Below are positions 45,717-54,167 of a DNA stretch of 64,000 nt, in pieces. Each line of letters starts with the position of its first letter. Within the stretch, counting starts at the first letter, position 1. The translations under genes and the position numbers were made by a program. The notes under the pieces were generated by a model that saw nothing but the letters and a program-made list of their open reading frames with translations, made no database searches and was not told the origin of the DNA. The DNA is from Prosthecobacter debontii (GTDB taxonomy: Bacteria > Verrucomicrobiota > Verrucomicrobiia > Verrucomicrobiales > Verrucomicrobiaceae): contig CAMAQH010000023.1 in NCBI GenBank assembly GCA_945860295.1, positions 1-64,000 of the forward strand, read 5' to 3'.

Positions 45717-46535
45717 ATGAAGAATACAAACAGACTCCTGATCATGCTCGCTCTGAGCAGCGCTGCCACTTTTGCCGCTGATGATAAGCCATCTCCTATC
45801 GGCTATTCTGATACACCGGTCATCCCCGGCACGCAGTGGAAGGTGCATGACATCGATCGTCCGCGTCCTGAGGCAGTAAAGCCAGGTAACAAGCTGGGGC
45901 AGCCACCAGCAGATGCGATCATCCTCTTTGATGGTACAAATACGGATGCTTTTCAGTCCAAGAAGAAGGACGACAAGGGTAAAGAAACTGGCGAGATCAT
46001 CCCTTGTCCGTGGAAGATCGAAAAGGGTGAACTGCTCGTCGATGGTGGCGACAGTTGGACCAAGCAGGAGTTCGCTAGTTGCCAGTACCACATCGAGTGG
46101 AAGAGCGAGCCACACACGAAGGGTAACTCCCAGAAGAAGGGCAATGGAGGCACCTTCTTCATGGATCGCTATGAGTGCCAGATGCTTGATTGCGATAACA
46201 ACCCAACTTATGCCGATGGCATGACGGGCTGCATTTACGGACAGACACCACCGCTGGTAAATGCAGTTAAAAAAGCGGGTGAATGGCAGGCGTATGACAT
46301 CATTTTCACCGCTCCTAAGCTGGATGGAGATAAGGTCATTGAGCCTGCTTATGTGACCACATTCGTGAATGGTGTTTGCGTGCAGATCCACACAGAAATC
46401 ATGGGTCCGACGAAGCACAAGAATGTCACGGACTACACTGGCAACTTCCCCGCAAAGGCACCGATCCGTCTCCAGGATCACAAGAATGATCCGCCGATCC
46501 GCCTGCGTAATATCTGGATTCGCCCGCTGCCCTAA
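45717..46535 (+). CDS. Secreted DUF1080 (3-keto-disaccharide hydrolase-like) protein
   Basis: The 272-residue protein begins with a signal peptide (MKNTNRLLIMLALSSAATFA, cut before ADDK) and continues with a DUF1080 jelly-roll fold (IILFDGTNTDAFQSKK, WKIEKGELLVDGGDSWTKQ, YHIEWKSEP, NGGTFFMDRYECQMLDC, PIRLQDHKNDPPIRLRNIWI). Structural members of this family resemble lectin-like or glycosidase folds and some hydrolyse 3-keto-disaccharides; the activity here is not proven. It is exported. ATG 45717 gives a correct signal peptide and is preferred over a longer frame from 45657. A likely terminator lies at 46563-46592. Confidence 0.88.
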   Translation: MKNTNRLLIMLALSSAATFAADDKPSPIGYSDTPVIPGTQWKVHDIDRPRPEAVKPGNKLGQPPADAIILFDGTNTDAFQSKKKDDKGKETGEIIPCPWKIEKGELLVDGGDSWTKQEFASCQYHIEWKSEPHTKGNSQKKGNGGTFFMDRYECQMLDCDNNPTYADGMTGCIYGQTPPLVNAVKKAGEWQAYDIIFTAPKLDGDKVIEPAYVTTFVNGVCVQIHTEIMGPTKHKNVTDYTGNFPAKAPIRLQDHKNDPPIRLRNIWIRPLP

Positions 46536-46562
46536 TCTTGATCAGCAAGACCTTCCTCACAC

Positions 46563-46592
46563 GCCTTGGCCTCTAACGTCAGGGCTTTTTTT
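46563..46592 (+). terminator. Weak terminator after the DUF1080 gene
   Basis: A short stem (gcctt with agggc, including one G-T pair) ahead of a run of seven T. It lies 28 bases after the stop. The stem is short, so confidence is modest. Confidence 0.45.
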
Positions 46593-46615
46593 CATGTCGC
46601 ACTCTTCCTATAAAA

Positions 46616-46643
46616 AAACACCGCCTGTTTCCGGGCGGTGTTT
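46616..46643 (-). terminator. Rho-independent terminator of glnII
   Basis: The ten-base-pair stem aaacaccgcc with ggcggtgttt, around an eight-base loop, ends in seven T when read on the minus strand. It lies about 35 bases after the glutamine synthetase stop. Confidence 0.88.
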
Positions 46644-46677
46644 AGTGGGAATCTGGACTTGAGAGGCCAGAAACAAA

Positions 46678-47694
46678 TTACTTCTGTGGCACAGTCGCGA
46701 TTGTCTTGAGCACGCGGCTGGAGATTTGGTAGGGACAGCCTTGGCTATTAGGCCGGCGATCTTCAAGGTAGCCTTTCCAGCCGTTATTTTTGAAGCTGTG
46801 CGGCACGCGGATGGAAGCTCCACGGTCAGCAATTCCCCATGAGAACTGGTCGATGGACTGAGTCTCATGCAGGCCGGTGAGGCGCATGTGATTGTCTGGA
46901 CCATAGACGGCGATGTGCTCAGCGCAGTATTTCTCAAAGGCACCCATGAGGGCGAGGAAGTAGGCTTCACCGCCGACTTCACGCATGTACTTAGTGGAGA
47001 AATTGCAATGCATGCCTGAACCATTCCAGTCGGTGGCACCCAGCGGCTTGCAGTGATATTCGACGTCGATGCAATATTTCTCGCAGAGACGGTTCAATAT
47101 ATATCGGGCAACCCACATCTGGTCAGCACAGGTCTTGGAGCCTTTTCCGAAAATCTGGAATTCCCACTGACCTTTGGCAACTTCGGCATTGATGCCTTCG
47201 TGATTGATACCGGCAGCGAGGCAGATTTCGAGATGCTCTTCGACGATCTGACGAGCGATGTCGCCAACGTTCTTGTATCCGACGCCCGTGTAATAAGGGC
47301 CTTGCGGGGCAGGGTAGCCGTTCTCAGGGAAGCCAAGTGGGCGGCCATCCTGGTAGAAGAAATATTCCTGTTCGTAGCCGAACCATGTTTCTGCATCGTC
47401 CAGGATAGTGGCACGATCATTGGAGGCGTGCGGCGTGCCGTCGGCGCTATAGACTTCACACATGACGAGCACACCATTGATGCGGGTGCTGTCTGGGAAA
47501 ACGGCCACAGGCTTCAGCACGCAGTCGGAACTGCCGCCAGGGGCCTGCTGAGTGGAGCTGCCATCAAATCCCCAATCAGGAAGTTCTTCCAGCTTCGGAA
47601 AGCTAGCGAAGTCCTTGAGCTGAGTCTTGCTGCGCAGGTTGCGGACTGGCTGATAGCCGTCCAGCCAGATGTATTCGAGTTTGTATTTGGCCAT
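46678..47694 (-). CDS. glnII: Glutamine synthetase, class II (eukaryotic type)
   Basis: The 338-residue enzyme belongs to class II glutamine synthetases (about 330-370 residues), the kind found in eukaryotes and in a minority of bacteria such as rhizobia and Frankia. Its beta-grasp N-terminus (YKLEYIWLDGYQP, WGFDGSSTQQAPGGSSDC) and the ATP-guanido-type catalytic region (WFGYEQEYFF, YYTGVG, GQWEFQIFG, NGSGMHCNFSTKYMRE, GIADRGASIRVPH) are intact. It makes glutamine from glutamate and ammonia with ATP and works as a decamer in known cases. Unlike class I enzymes, no adenylylation Tyr loop is expected. It is followed by a strong terminator. Confidence 0.95.
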   Translation of the reverse strand: MAKYKLEYIWLDGYQPVRNLRSKTQLKDFASFPKLEELPDWGFDGSSTQQAPGGSSDCVLKPVAVFPDSTRINGVLVMCEVYSADGTPHASNDRATILDDAETWFGYEQEYFFYQDGRPLGFPENGYPAPQGPYYTGVGYKNVGDIARQIVEEHLEICLAAGINHEGINAEVAKGQWEFQIFGKGSKTCADQMWVARYILNRLCEKYCIDVEYHCKPLGATDWNGSGMHCNFSTKYMREVGGEAYFLALMGAFEKYCAEHIAVYGPDNHMRLTGLHETQSIDQFSWGIADRGASIRVPHSFKNNGWKGYLEDRRPNSQGCPYQISSRVLKTIATVPQK

Positions 47695-47840
47695 GGTTGT
47701 AGGGTTCGACTTGGATTAAGAAGCTTGGCGGCAGGAGACGATCCTCCCGCAGAAGCCGACTTTGAAAAAGCACAGGCCATGCCAAAATAGAAGCGATTTT
47801 TTTGGCTTGGGGGGAAGTTTTTCAGGGGTGCGTGGCCGCT

Positions 47841-49256
47841 TTAGAATTCACCGCCCAGGGCTAGGTGTAATTCTGCACGGTTACGCAAACGCTGTGCCTG
47901 CACGCTGATGAGGCTGCTGCGGGCATCAAAAGCGCGCTGCCGGGCATCTAGCAGGGTGAGTACTTCGGACAATCCTTTCTCATATTGGCCTTGTGCCAGC
48001 TTCTCTGCACGCTCGGCCTCAGTGGCGGCAGTAGTGAGGGCGGCGGCTTGATCACGAAGAAAACCATCGCCAGCCAGAGCTGTCTCGACCTCGCGAAAAG
48101 CGGTGAGGGCACTGTTGGTGTAGGTCTGAAGTTGTTCTTCGTATTTGGCCCGCGTTTCTTTGGAAGTGGCCATAATACGACCACCCTGAAAAAGACTCTG
48201 AGTCACATTGCTGGCGATGCTCCAGATGGCGGCTTCTGGAACGAGTAGCTTGTCGGTAGCCTGAGATGTTCGACCGCTCTCACCGGTCAGGCGGATACTC
48301 GGTAGAAAGGCTTTTTTAGCGGCGCTCTCGCTGCGCAGAGCTGCCTCCAGCCGCCGCTCTGCTGCACGTAGATCGGGGCGGCGGAGCAGTAACTCTGACG
48401 GTAGCCCTGCCGGGATGCTGCGGCGCAGTGTGGGCATGCGGGAAAGTCCCCGCTCGGTGCCTGCCGGGTAGCCGCCGAGCAACACTTCAAGAGTGCGGCG
48501 CGTCTGATCTGCCGTGGCTCGCCGCTGTTGGATCGTGGACTCTGCTCTTGCTAAATCAGCACGGCTCAAAGACACGTCGAGCGCCGCACGGTCGGGATCG
48601 AGTCCTCGCTCCATCTGTTTTTCCATGATGCTGAGCTGCACGCGGCGAGCCTGCACGTTTTGTTCGGCAAGAGTGATGAGTGATTGTACCTCTGTCAGCG
48701 TGATGGCCGCGCGTACCGTCGTTGCCGCCAGTGAAAGACGAGCTGCATGGAAGTCCTCTTCGACGGCGTAGCGACGAGACTTCGCCGCGCCACGCTCATC
48801 AGCCACGCGGCCCCAGAAGTCGATTTCCCAGCTCACATTCAGGGGCAGGCGGAAGCGGTTGTTGATAAAGTTTAGGCCCGCGAAACGCTGATCTGAAGGC
48901 GTCTGAGTTCGGCTGGCGATGAAGCTGGTCGAAATGCTCGGTAGCATGGCCGCACCTGCCTGGACGGTCTGCGCTTGAGCTTGGGTGACTCGTGCTTCTG
49001 CGGCCTTCAGATTCGGGTTGGCGGTGATGGCGCGCTCCACCAAATCTTTAAGTGTCTCACTATCAAAGTCACTCAACCAACCGGTCCCAGCAGAGGCTGA
49101 AATCGTGGGTAAAGCTGCCCAATTTTCAGGAGCGATGCTATGGACATTTGCCGTGTCATTTTTGAGCCGCTTCGACCCCAAAGGCTGCAGCAACCCGCAG
49201 GAGGATAGAATGAACAGAGACAGGATGAAACTGGAGGCGCGAATCGGCAAGAGCAC
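47841..49256 (-). CDS. Outer-membrane efflux lipoprotein (NodT/OprM type)
   Basis: The 471-residue protein starts from a GTG at 49256 with a lipoprotein signal (SFILSLFILSSCG, Cys20), then shows two outer-membrane-efflux repeats rich in Ala, Arg and Gln (LVERAITANPNLKAAEARVT, VSWEIDFWGRVADERGAAKS and LLLRRPDLRAAERRLEAALR). The C-terminal half repeats the pattern, as in OprM/NodT channel proteins, whose trimers form a beta-barrel plus long alpha-helical tunnel. It would take substrates from an adaptor such as the one at 10323-11594, but no pump is encoded next to it. It stands alone between intergenic stretches. Confidence 0.9.
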   Translation of the reverse strand: MLLPIRASSFILSLFILSSCGLLQPLGSKRLKNDTANVHSIAPENWAALPTISASAGTGWLSDFDSETLKDLVERAITANPNLKAAEARVTQAQAQTVQAGAAMLPSISTSFIASRTQTPSDQRFAGLNFINNRFRLPLNVSWEIDFWGRVADERGAAKSRRYAVEEDFHAARLSLAATTVRAAITLTEVQSLITLAEQNVQARRVQLSIMEKQMERGLDPDRAALDVSLSRADLARAESTIQQRRATADQTRRTLEVLLGGYPAGTERGLSRMPTLRRSIPAGLPSELLLRRPDLRAAERRLEAALRSESAAKKAFLPSIRLTGESGRTSQATDKLLVPEAAIWSIASNVTQSLFQGGRIMATSKETRAKYEEQLQTYTNSALTAFREVETALAGDGFLRDQAAALTTAATEAERAEKLAQGQYEKGLSEVLTLLDARQRAFDARSSLISVQAQRLRNRAELHLALGGEF

Positions 49257-49470
49257 AACGCGGATGCTGCATGTTCTCTGTGGTGCTCACAAGATGAAAA
49301 GTGCGAGCTGAAGCAAACGAGAGCATGAGTTCATATCAGTGCACACCTAGGGTGCAGGCGCAGAAGTATCTGGCTACCTAACGTCAGATGATGCCAGTTC
49401 GATGAAGTAATAACATCAATGTATCCCGGCACCTGTGGAATCTGCTGTGCAAAAAGGGTGATGTATGAGA

Positions 49471-50868
49471 CTAACCAACCACTGCAGCAGGCTCCGGCAG
49501 CGCGCGTCCGATCTCTTCGACTCGATAACCGAAGCCGCTACCTTTGAGTGAGCAGAGATCGATGATGCCATCGCGACGGCGATACAGACCGGGGTGGATG
49601 CGCTCTTCGATGGTGGAGGCATCTGGATAAAACTGCATGGCGTTGCATTCGACGCCCTGGATAGTGCCGGCATGGGCGGCGAGTCTGACGTGTGGGATGA
49701 TGGCGAGCATAGGATTCGTCAAATCTTGTACCATGAGCGGCATGCCGTGCGCTTTGGCCCAGCAGAGACTGAGCAGCGCTCCTGTTTGTGTTTTGCAGGT
49801 CTTCAAGGCGACGCCGCTCCAGCCGAGACGGCGACCGAGGCGGACGAACTCCCAATCGTGCGCGCTTTCATCGAGGAAGAGCGGCTTGCGTGCGGAGACG
49901 CTGTGGACGTCGATCTGATGTGTCTCAAGGTCATAGGGGAAGGGTTGCTCGACATAAAGCGTGCGGGCATAGATCTCAGGCTTTTCGGCGAGCAGACGGT
50001 CGATGATTGCATTGACGTAGGCTGGATCTTTGACCGTGCAGTTGAAGTCGGCGCTGAGCCAGCACACGCCATTGGCAAAGCCGATGCGACCTATTCGCAC
50101 CATGCGCTCATAATCCCACTCGGCATCCGTGCCGCGCAATTTCACTTTGAGGCACTTGAGACCATCTCGCTGAATCCAGTCGGCGAGGAGGATGGGGTGC
50201 TCGTCATTGGGTTCGCTGCCATTCAGGTCGGCGGCTTCGAGTGCATCGACACCGCCGACTAGATGCCAGACGGGCAGCTTTTTCGGAGCCTGAGCGACGA
50301 AGTAATCCTGCGGATAGCGACCTGTGAAGTCGATGCCGCTGCCGGCCTCCGCTTGAATGAAAGCGCTGAGATCGCGATTCATGAACTCGGAGCCGTAGGT
50401 CTTATACACATCAAGTCCGAGCAGATTGCCAAAGGCATCATGAATGGCGATGTCGAACGCACTGAAGGCGACGAGTGAGCCGAGGTAAGGCATCTCGGGT
50501 CCACCAGCTTCGTCGTTTGCGGTCTTCAGTGTTTCAGCGAGTGGGCCGTGGATGAAGTCGGCGCCGATTTCCATCGGGTGGCCGACGAGTCCGCTAGCCA
50601 CGAGACGATGCGCGAGGCGGATGGAAAAATCCTCCATGCGGCAAGCGCGCTCCGCCACACTAAGGGTGCTCGGCCAGACCCATGAGACACTCAGCGGAGT
50701 CTCGCCCCAGCCTTCTGCGGTGCGTCCGCTGCGGTCACTCGCGCATACTTTTACCCGCAGGCAAACGACGCTGGTGACTGTCTCTGGCCCAAACTTCAAT
50801 GGCACACGCATGGTGACAGGAAGGAAATAGACGGAGGCTGAGGTGATGCGGATATCGCTGTTTTTCAT
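49471..50868 (-). CDS. Enolase-superfamily enzyme (MLE/dipeptide-epimerase-like)
   Basis: The 465-residue protein is in the enolase superfamily: an N-terminal capping domain (SASVYFLPVTMRVPLKFG) and a C-terminal barrel. The barrel shows the KxK pair (CLKVKLRG), metal ligands in SADFNC, YVEQPFPYD and LFLDESAHD, and the opposing lysine in GVALKTCKTQTG. This residue set is of the muconate-lactonising/L-Ala-D/L-Glu epimerase type rather than mandelate-racemase type. It is longer than the usual 320-380 residues, with an insert around residues 190-235. Substrate is unknown. The neighbouring cell-wall turnover genes (51027-54141) make a peptide or sugar derivative possible, but this is inference. 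Confidence 0.75.
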   Translation of the reverse strand: MKNSDIRITSASVYFLPVTMRVPLKFGPETVTSVVCLRVKVCASDRSGRTAEGWGETPLSVSWVWPSTLSVAERACRMEDFSIRLAHRLVASGLVGHPMEIGADFIHGPLAETLKTANDEAGGPEMPYLGSLVAFSAFDIAIHDAFGNLLGLDVYKTYGSEFMNRDLSAFIQAEAGSGIDFTGRYPQDYFVAQAPKKLPVWHLVGGVDALEAADLNGSEPNDEHPILLADWIQRDGLKCLKVKLRGTDAEWDYERMVRIGRIGFANGVCWLSADFNCTVKDPAYVNAIIDRLLAEKPEIYARTLYVEQPFPYDLETHQIDVHSVSARKPLFLDESAHDWEFVRLGRRLGWSGVALKTCKTQTGALLSLCWAKAHGMPLMVQDLTNPMLAIIPHVRLAAHAGTIQGVECNAMQFYPDASTIEERIHPGLYRRRDGIIDLCSLKGSGFGYRVEEIGRALPEPAAVVG

Positions 50869-51026
50869 GGGTGGTTAGAGAGGCTTTAAATGGATGGCTT
50901 GTTTTTAGAATTGAGTCGCAAGCTCGGCCGAATCTTCACTCAATCGAAATCGAGCCTAGACACGACTTAATCAAACATTATTCGTTGCTCTCGATGGCCC
51001 CGAAATCCACTTGGATTCTAACACTG

Positions 51027-52232
51027 ATGATTCACCGCCTGCTGAACTGCATCAGTGGAGTGATTTTGCTTTGCTCCGTGCTGCTATCATTGGCCAATGC
51101 GAATGATCTTTTGGTCTCGAAACCGGCACCGGTCGATGCACCTGAACTGATTGTTCGCAGGGCGTTGCCAGCAAGCTCTACGTCCTTGATTTGTCCACCC
51201 GAGTCACTACCTGCGAAGCCTGCTGATGTGGTCGAGAAGCCTTTCCATAAAACACATCGGACCCCACGCGGAGTTAGGATGTGGAAGGTGTTTCAAGATG
51301 ATGTGACAGAGCTTTTCCGCACCGAGATCCCTGACCTCAGTGGTCTGCCTCTCCTGCATTATGCCGTGCTTCTGGATGACGCTGAGTGGGTCGATCAACT
51401 GATCGCGCACGGTGCTGATCCAAATGAGATGACGCCGGGTGGTGACACCATTCTATGTGGTGCGGCGCGTCTTGGTTCGCTAAATTCTGCGCGTGCTCTT
51501 TTGTTTGGCGGTGCGGTGGTGACTCAGCCTGGATATGAAAAACAGCCGCCTCTAGCCCTAGCTTCCCTGAGGCGCGGCACAGACATGTTGCGGGCTTTGA
51601 TCGCAGCGGGCGCGGACCCGAACACACGCTTCATCTCACCACCTACGAAAGCTTTTCTCGACCGTGTCACGATCAAGGATCTCAGGAACACGCTCGAAGA
51701 TGATCGTGGCATCACACCATTGATCGCCTGTGCTTCACGGGGTGATGTGGAGGGGGCCGCAGAGCTGCTGCGCGCAGGAGCCAGCCCATCTCAGTGCACC
51801 ACGCGCTACCACCGCTACCCGATCAATTTCGCCGCCACACAGGGCTACATTTTCCTCATGCGCATCATCCTGGGCCGCCAGCCAGAGTCTGAGCCGGAAG
51901 TGCTGGTGACGATTGATCTATCCGAGCAGCGCGCCTGGGTCATCAAGGAGGGTAAGGTGATCGACACTTGCTCAGTATCCACGGGACGTGAGGGTTTTAG
52001 GACCCCCGCTGGCCGCTATGTGATCACAGACAAACATCGTTCCTGGACCTCCACTCTTTACCATGTGGCTATGCCTTATTTCATGCGGCTGAATTGCAGC
52101 GCTATCGGCATGCACAGTGGCCACGTCACTGGTAGTCCTGCTTCACACGGCTGCATCCGACTGCCGTATGAAAAGGCGCAAAAATTCTTTGGTATCTGCC
52201 GCGTCGGTGATGAAGTGCAGATCGTGTATTGA
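51027..52232 (+). CDS. Ankyrin-repeat / L,D-transpeptidase (YkuD) protein
   Basis: The 401-residue exported protein has a signal peptide (MIHRLLNCISGVILLCSVLL, cut near ANA), four or five ankyrin units (about residues 110-285; for example PLLHYAVLLDDAEWVDQLIA, LRALIAAGADPN, AAELLRAGASP), and a C-terminal YkuD domain (about 290-401) with the catalytic motif HxxxVTGSPASHGCIR; the nucleophile is Cys376. YkuD enzymes form 3-3 cross-links in peptidoglycan or attach proteins to it. Ankyrin repeats joined to YkuD are unusual and may dock the enzyme to a partner. A longer frame starting at 50871 lacks a signal peptide. The kinase-MurQ gene follows after 31 bases. Confidence 0.85.
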   Translation: MIHRLLNCISGVILLCSVLLSLANANDLLVSKPAPVDAPELIVRRALPASSTSLICPPESLPAKPADVVEKPFHKTHRTPRGVRMWKVFQDDVTELFRTEIPDLSGLPLLHYAVLLDDAEWVDQLIAHGADPNEMTPGGDTILCGAARLGSLNSARALLFGGAVVTQPGYEKQPPLALASLRRGTDMLRALIAAGADPNTRFISPPTKAFLDRVTIKDLRNTLEDDRGITPLIACASRGDVEGAAELLRAGASPSQCTTRYHRYPINFAATQGYIFLMRIILGRQPESEPEVLVTIDLSEQRAWVIKEGKVIDTCSVSTGREGFRTPAGRYVITDKHRSWTSTLYHVAMPYFMRLNCSAIGMHSGHVTGSPASHGCIRLPYEKAQKFFGICRVGDEVQIVY

Positions 52233-52263
52233 GCCAATCTGTTTCGCGGTCTAGTTTTAGGGC

Positions 52264-54141
52264 ATGAAATCAAACCGTCGCATTCTGGCTTGTGGCCAGC
52301 TTATTTCGTTAGGCATCGAGGCCGGTGGAACGCGCACCTCGGTGTTGCTGGTGGATGCTGACGATAAACAAATCATCGCCTTTGAATCCGGCCCAGCCGT
52401 GCTCTCACTCATGTCAGATCGTGAGTTGCAGTGGCATCTGCGAGACATCGCTGCACGGCTGCCGCAGACTCCATCGGCTATTGGTATCGGTATGGCCGGT
52501 GCTCGCTCTGAGGCAGATAAAGAACGGCTTCAGCGCGCGGCTTCACGAATTTGGCCAGCGATCCCTTGCATCGCGACCAATGATCTTGAGACCGCATTGG
52601 CCGGTGCTCCAGTGAGAAAGCAGGCTCTCTCGCGCGTGCTGGTGCTAAGTGGCACAGGCTCCTGCTGCTTTGGTCGCAGTCCAGACGGGCGCACGGCCAA
52701 GGTCGGCGGCCGTGGGCATGTCATCGGAGATCGTGCCAGTGCCTGTGACATCGGCCTGCGCGCGCTGCGTGCCATCATCGCTGATCTCGATTATCATGGC
52801 CGTCTCGGACCGCTCGGTGGGGCAATTCTTCATGCGCTGCTTTTCACAGAGCCGGAGCAGCTCATCTCCTGGTCGGTCATTGCCAGCAAGAGTCAGATCG
52901 CCAGCCTCGCCGTCACTGTTTTTGCGATTGCGGCAAAGGGTGATTCTTTGGCAAAGAAGCTGCTGTCTGATGCCGCAGAGATGCTGGCTGATGACGCCTG
53001 TGCTTGCGCGCAACAGCTCATCGGCGGCAGTGGCCCCGTGGAGTTCATCCTGAATGGTGGCGTGATTTTAAAGAACCCTGCCTTCATGCGAGATGTCTCT
53101 CGCCGTATCAAGAAAGGCTGGCCGCAGGCGCGCGTCACGCCCCTACTTCGATCCTCCGTCTGGGGTGGAGTGGAGTTAGCTCGGCAGGCAGCAGCCAGCC
53201 ATGCGCCCGTGGCATCGTTGATCCAGAAATCCGCCTCTTACTTTGCTTTGCCAGAGGAAATCGCTGATCTTGCCGTGCTTGCGTCATCACCCACCGAGAT
53301 GCGAAATCCGCGCTCGACGGGCTTGGATCAAATGCCGTTAGGCCGTGGCATTGACCTCATGCTCGCAGAAGATGCATCGCTCATGCCAGCGATACGCCGT
53401 GAGAAAAAAGCCATTACTCGTGTCATCACCGAAGTCATCCGCGCCTTCAAGAGTGGTGGCCGACTTTTCTATGCAGGTGCAGGCACCAGTGGCCGACTTG
53501 GCGTGCTCGATGCCAGCGAGATACCGCCCACTTTCCGTGCGCCGCGTGAGCAGGTGCAGGGCATCATCGCCGGTGGACAGCAGGCACTCTGGAGTGCCGT
53601 TGAGGGCGCTGAGGATGATGTGCAGGCCGGTATTTTGGCTATCCGGCACCGCGCCGCAGGTGCCAAAGATGTCGTCATTGGCATCGCCGCGAGTGGGCGC
53701 ACGCCTTTCGTCTGGGGTGCCCTGCATGAGGCTCGTGCGCGTGGGGCATTCACCGTGCTGCTATGTTTTAATCCTGCCATACGTCAGGCCGTGAAGCGCC
53801 TGTCTGATCCCTCGTGGAAGCCTAATTTGCTCATCATCCCCAATGTTGGCCCAGAGGTGCTCACAGGCTCTACGAGGCTGAAATCCGGCACGGCCACCAA
53901 GCTTGTCCTGAACATGATCACCACTCTGGCGATGACGAAAGTAGGCAAGGTGGTCAGCAATCTAATGGTCGATGTGAACCCTTCCAACGTGAAGCTGCGC
54001 GACCGCGCTCTGCGTATTCTTTGCGATCTCACGGGCTGCAATCGTCAAGAAGCCAAAGCAGCTTTGAACCATTCTGGTTGGATCGTCAAAAAAGCCTACG
54101 AGTCTCTGCAACGGAAAAAAACATTGGTCCGTCGAGCTTGA
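52264..54141 (+). CDS. Fused sugar kinase (BadF/NagK-like) and MurQ etherase
   Basis: The 625-residue protein joins two enzymes. Residues about 12-325 are a BadF/BadG-type ASKHA kinase with phosphate-binding LGIEAGGTRTSVLLVD, LVLSGTGSCCFG and LNGGVILK, as in N-acetylglucosamine or MurNAc kinases. Residues about 345-625 are an N-acetylmuramic acid 6-phosphate etherase with AGAGTSGRLGVLDASEIPPTF (catalytic Glu419), EGAEDD and the C-terminal helical segment LLIIPNVGPEVLTGSTRLKS. The chain could phosphorylate MurNAc and then remove lactate to give GlcNAc-6-phosphate, so peptidoglycan-derived sugar recycling in one polypeptide. It is probably co-transcribed with the ankyrin/YkuD gene and ends 26 bases before the next gene. 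Confidence 0.88.
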   Translation: MKSNRRILACGQLISLGIEAGGTRTSVLLVDADDKQIIAFESGPAVLSLMSDRELQWHLRDIAARLPQTPSAIGIGMAGARSEADKERLQRAASRIWPAIPCIATNDLETALAGAPVRKQALSRVLVLSGTGSCCFGRSPDGRTAKVGGRGHVIGDRASACDIGLRALRAIIADLDYHGRLGPLGGAILHALLFTEPEQLISWSVIASKSQIASLAVTVFAIAAKGDSLAKKLLSDAAEMLADDACACAQQLIGGSGPVEFILNGGVILKNPAFMRDVSRRIKKGWPQARVTPLLRSSVWGGVELARQAAASHAPVASLIQKSASYFALPEEIADLAVLASSPTEMRNPRSTGLDQMPLGRGIDLMLAEDASLMPAIRREKKAITRVITEVIRAFKSGGRLFYAGAGTSGRLGVLDASEIPPTFRAPREQVQGIIAGGQQALWSAVEGAEDDVQAGILAIRHRAAGAKDVVIGIAASGRTPFVWGALHEARARGAFTVLLCFNPAIRQAVKRLSDPSWKPNLLIIPNVGPEVLTGSTRLKSGTATKLVLNMITTLAMTKVGKVVSNLMVDVNPSNVKLRDRALRILCDLTGCNRQEAKAALNHSGWIVKKAYESLQRKKTLVRRA

Positions 54142-54167
54142 CCTGCGAGCGCATTTTCTCATAGGAT

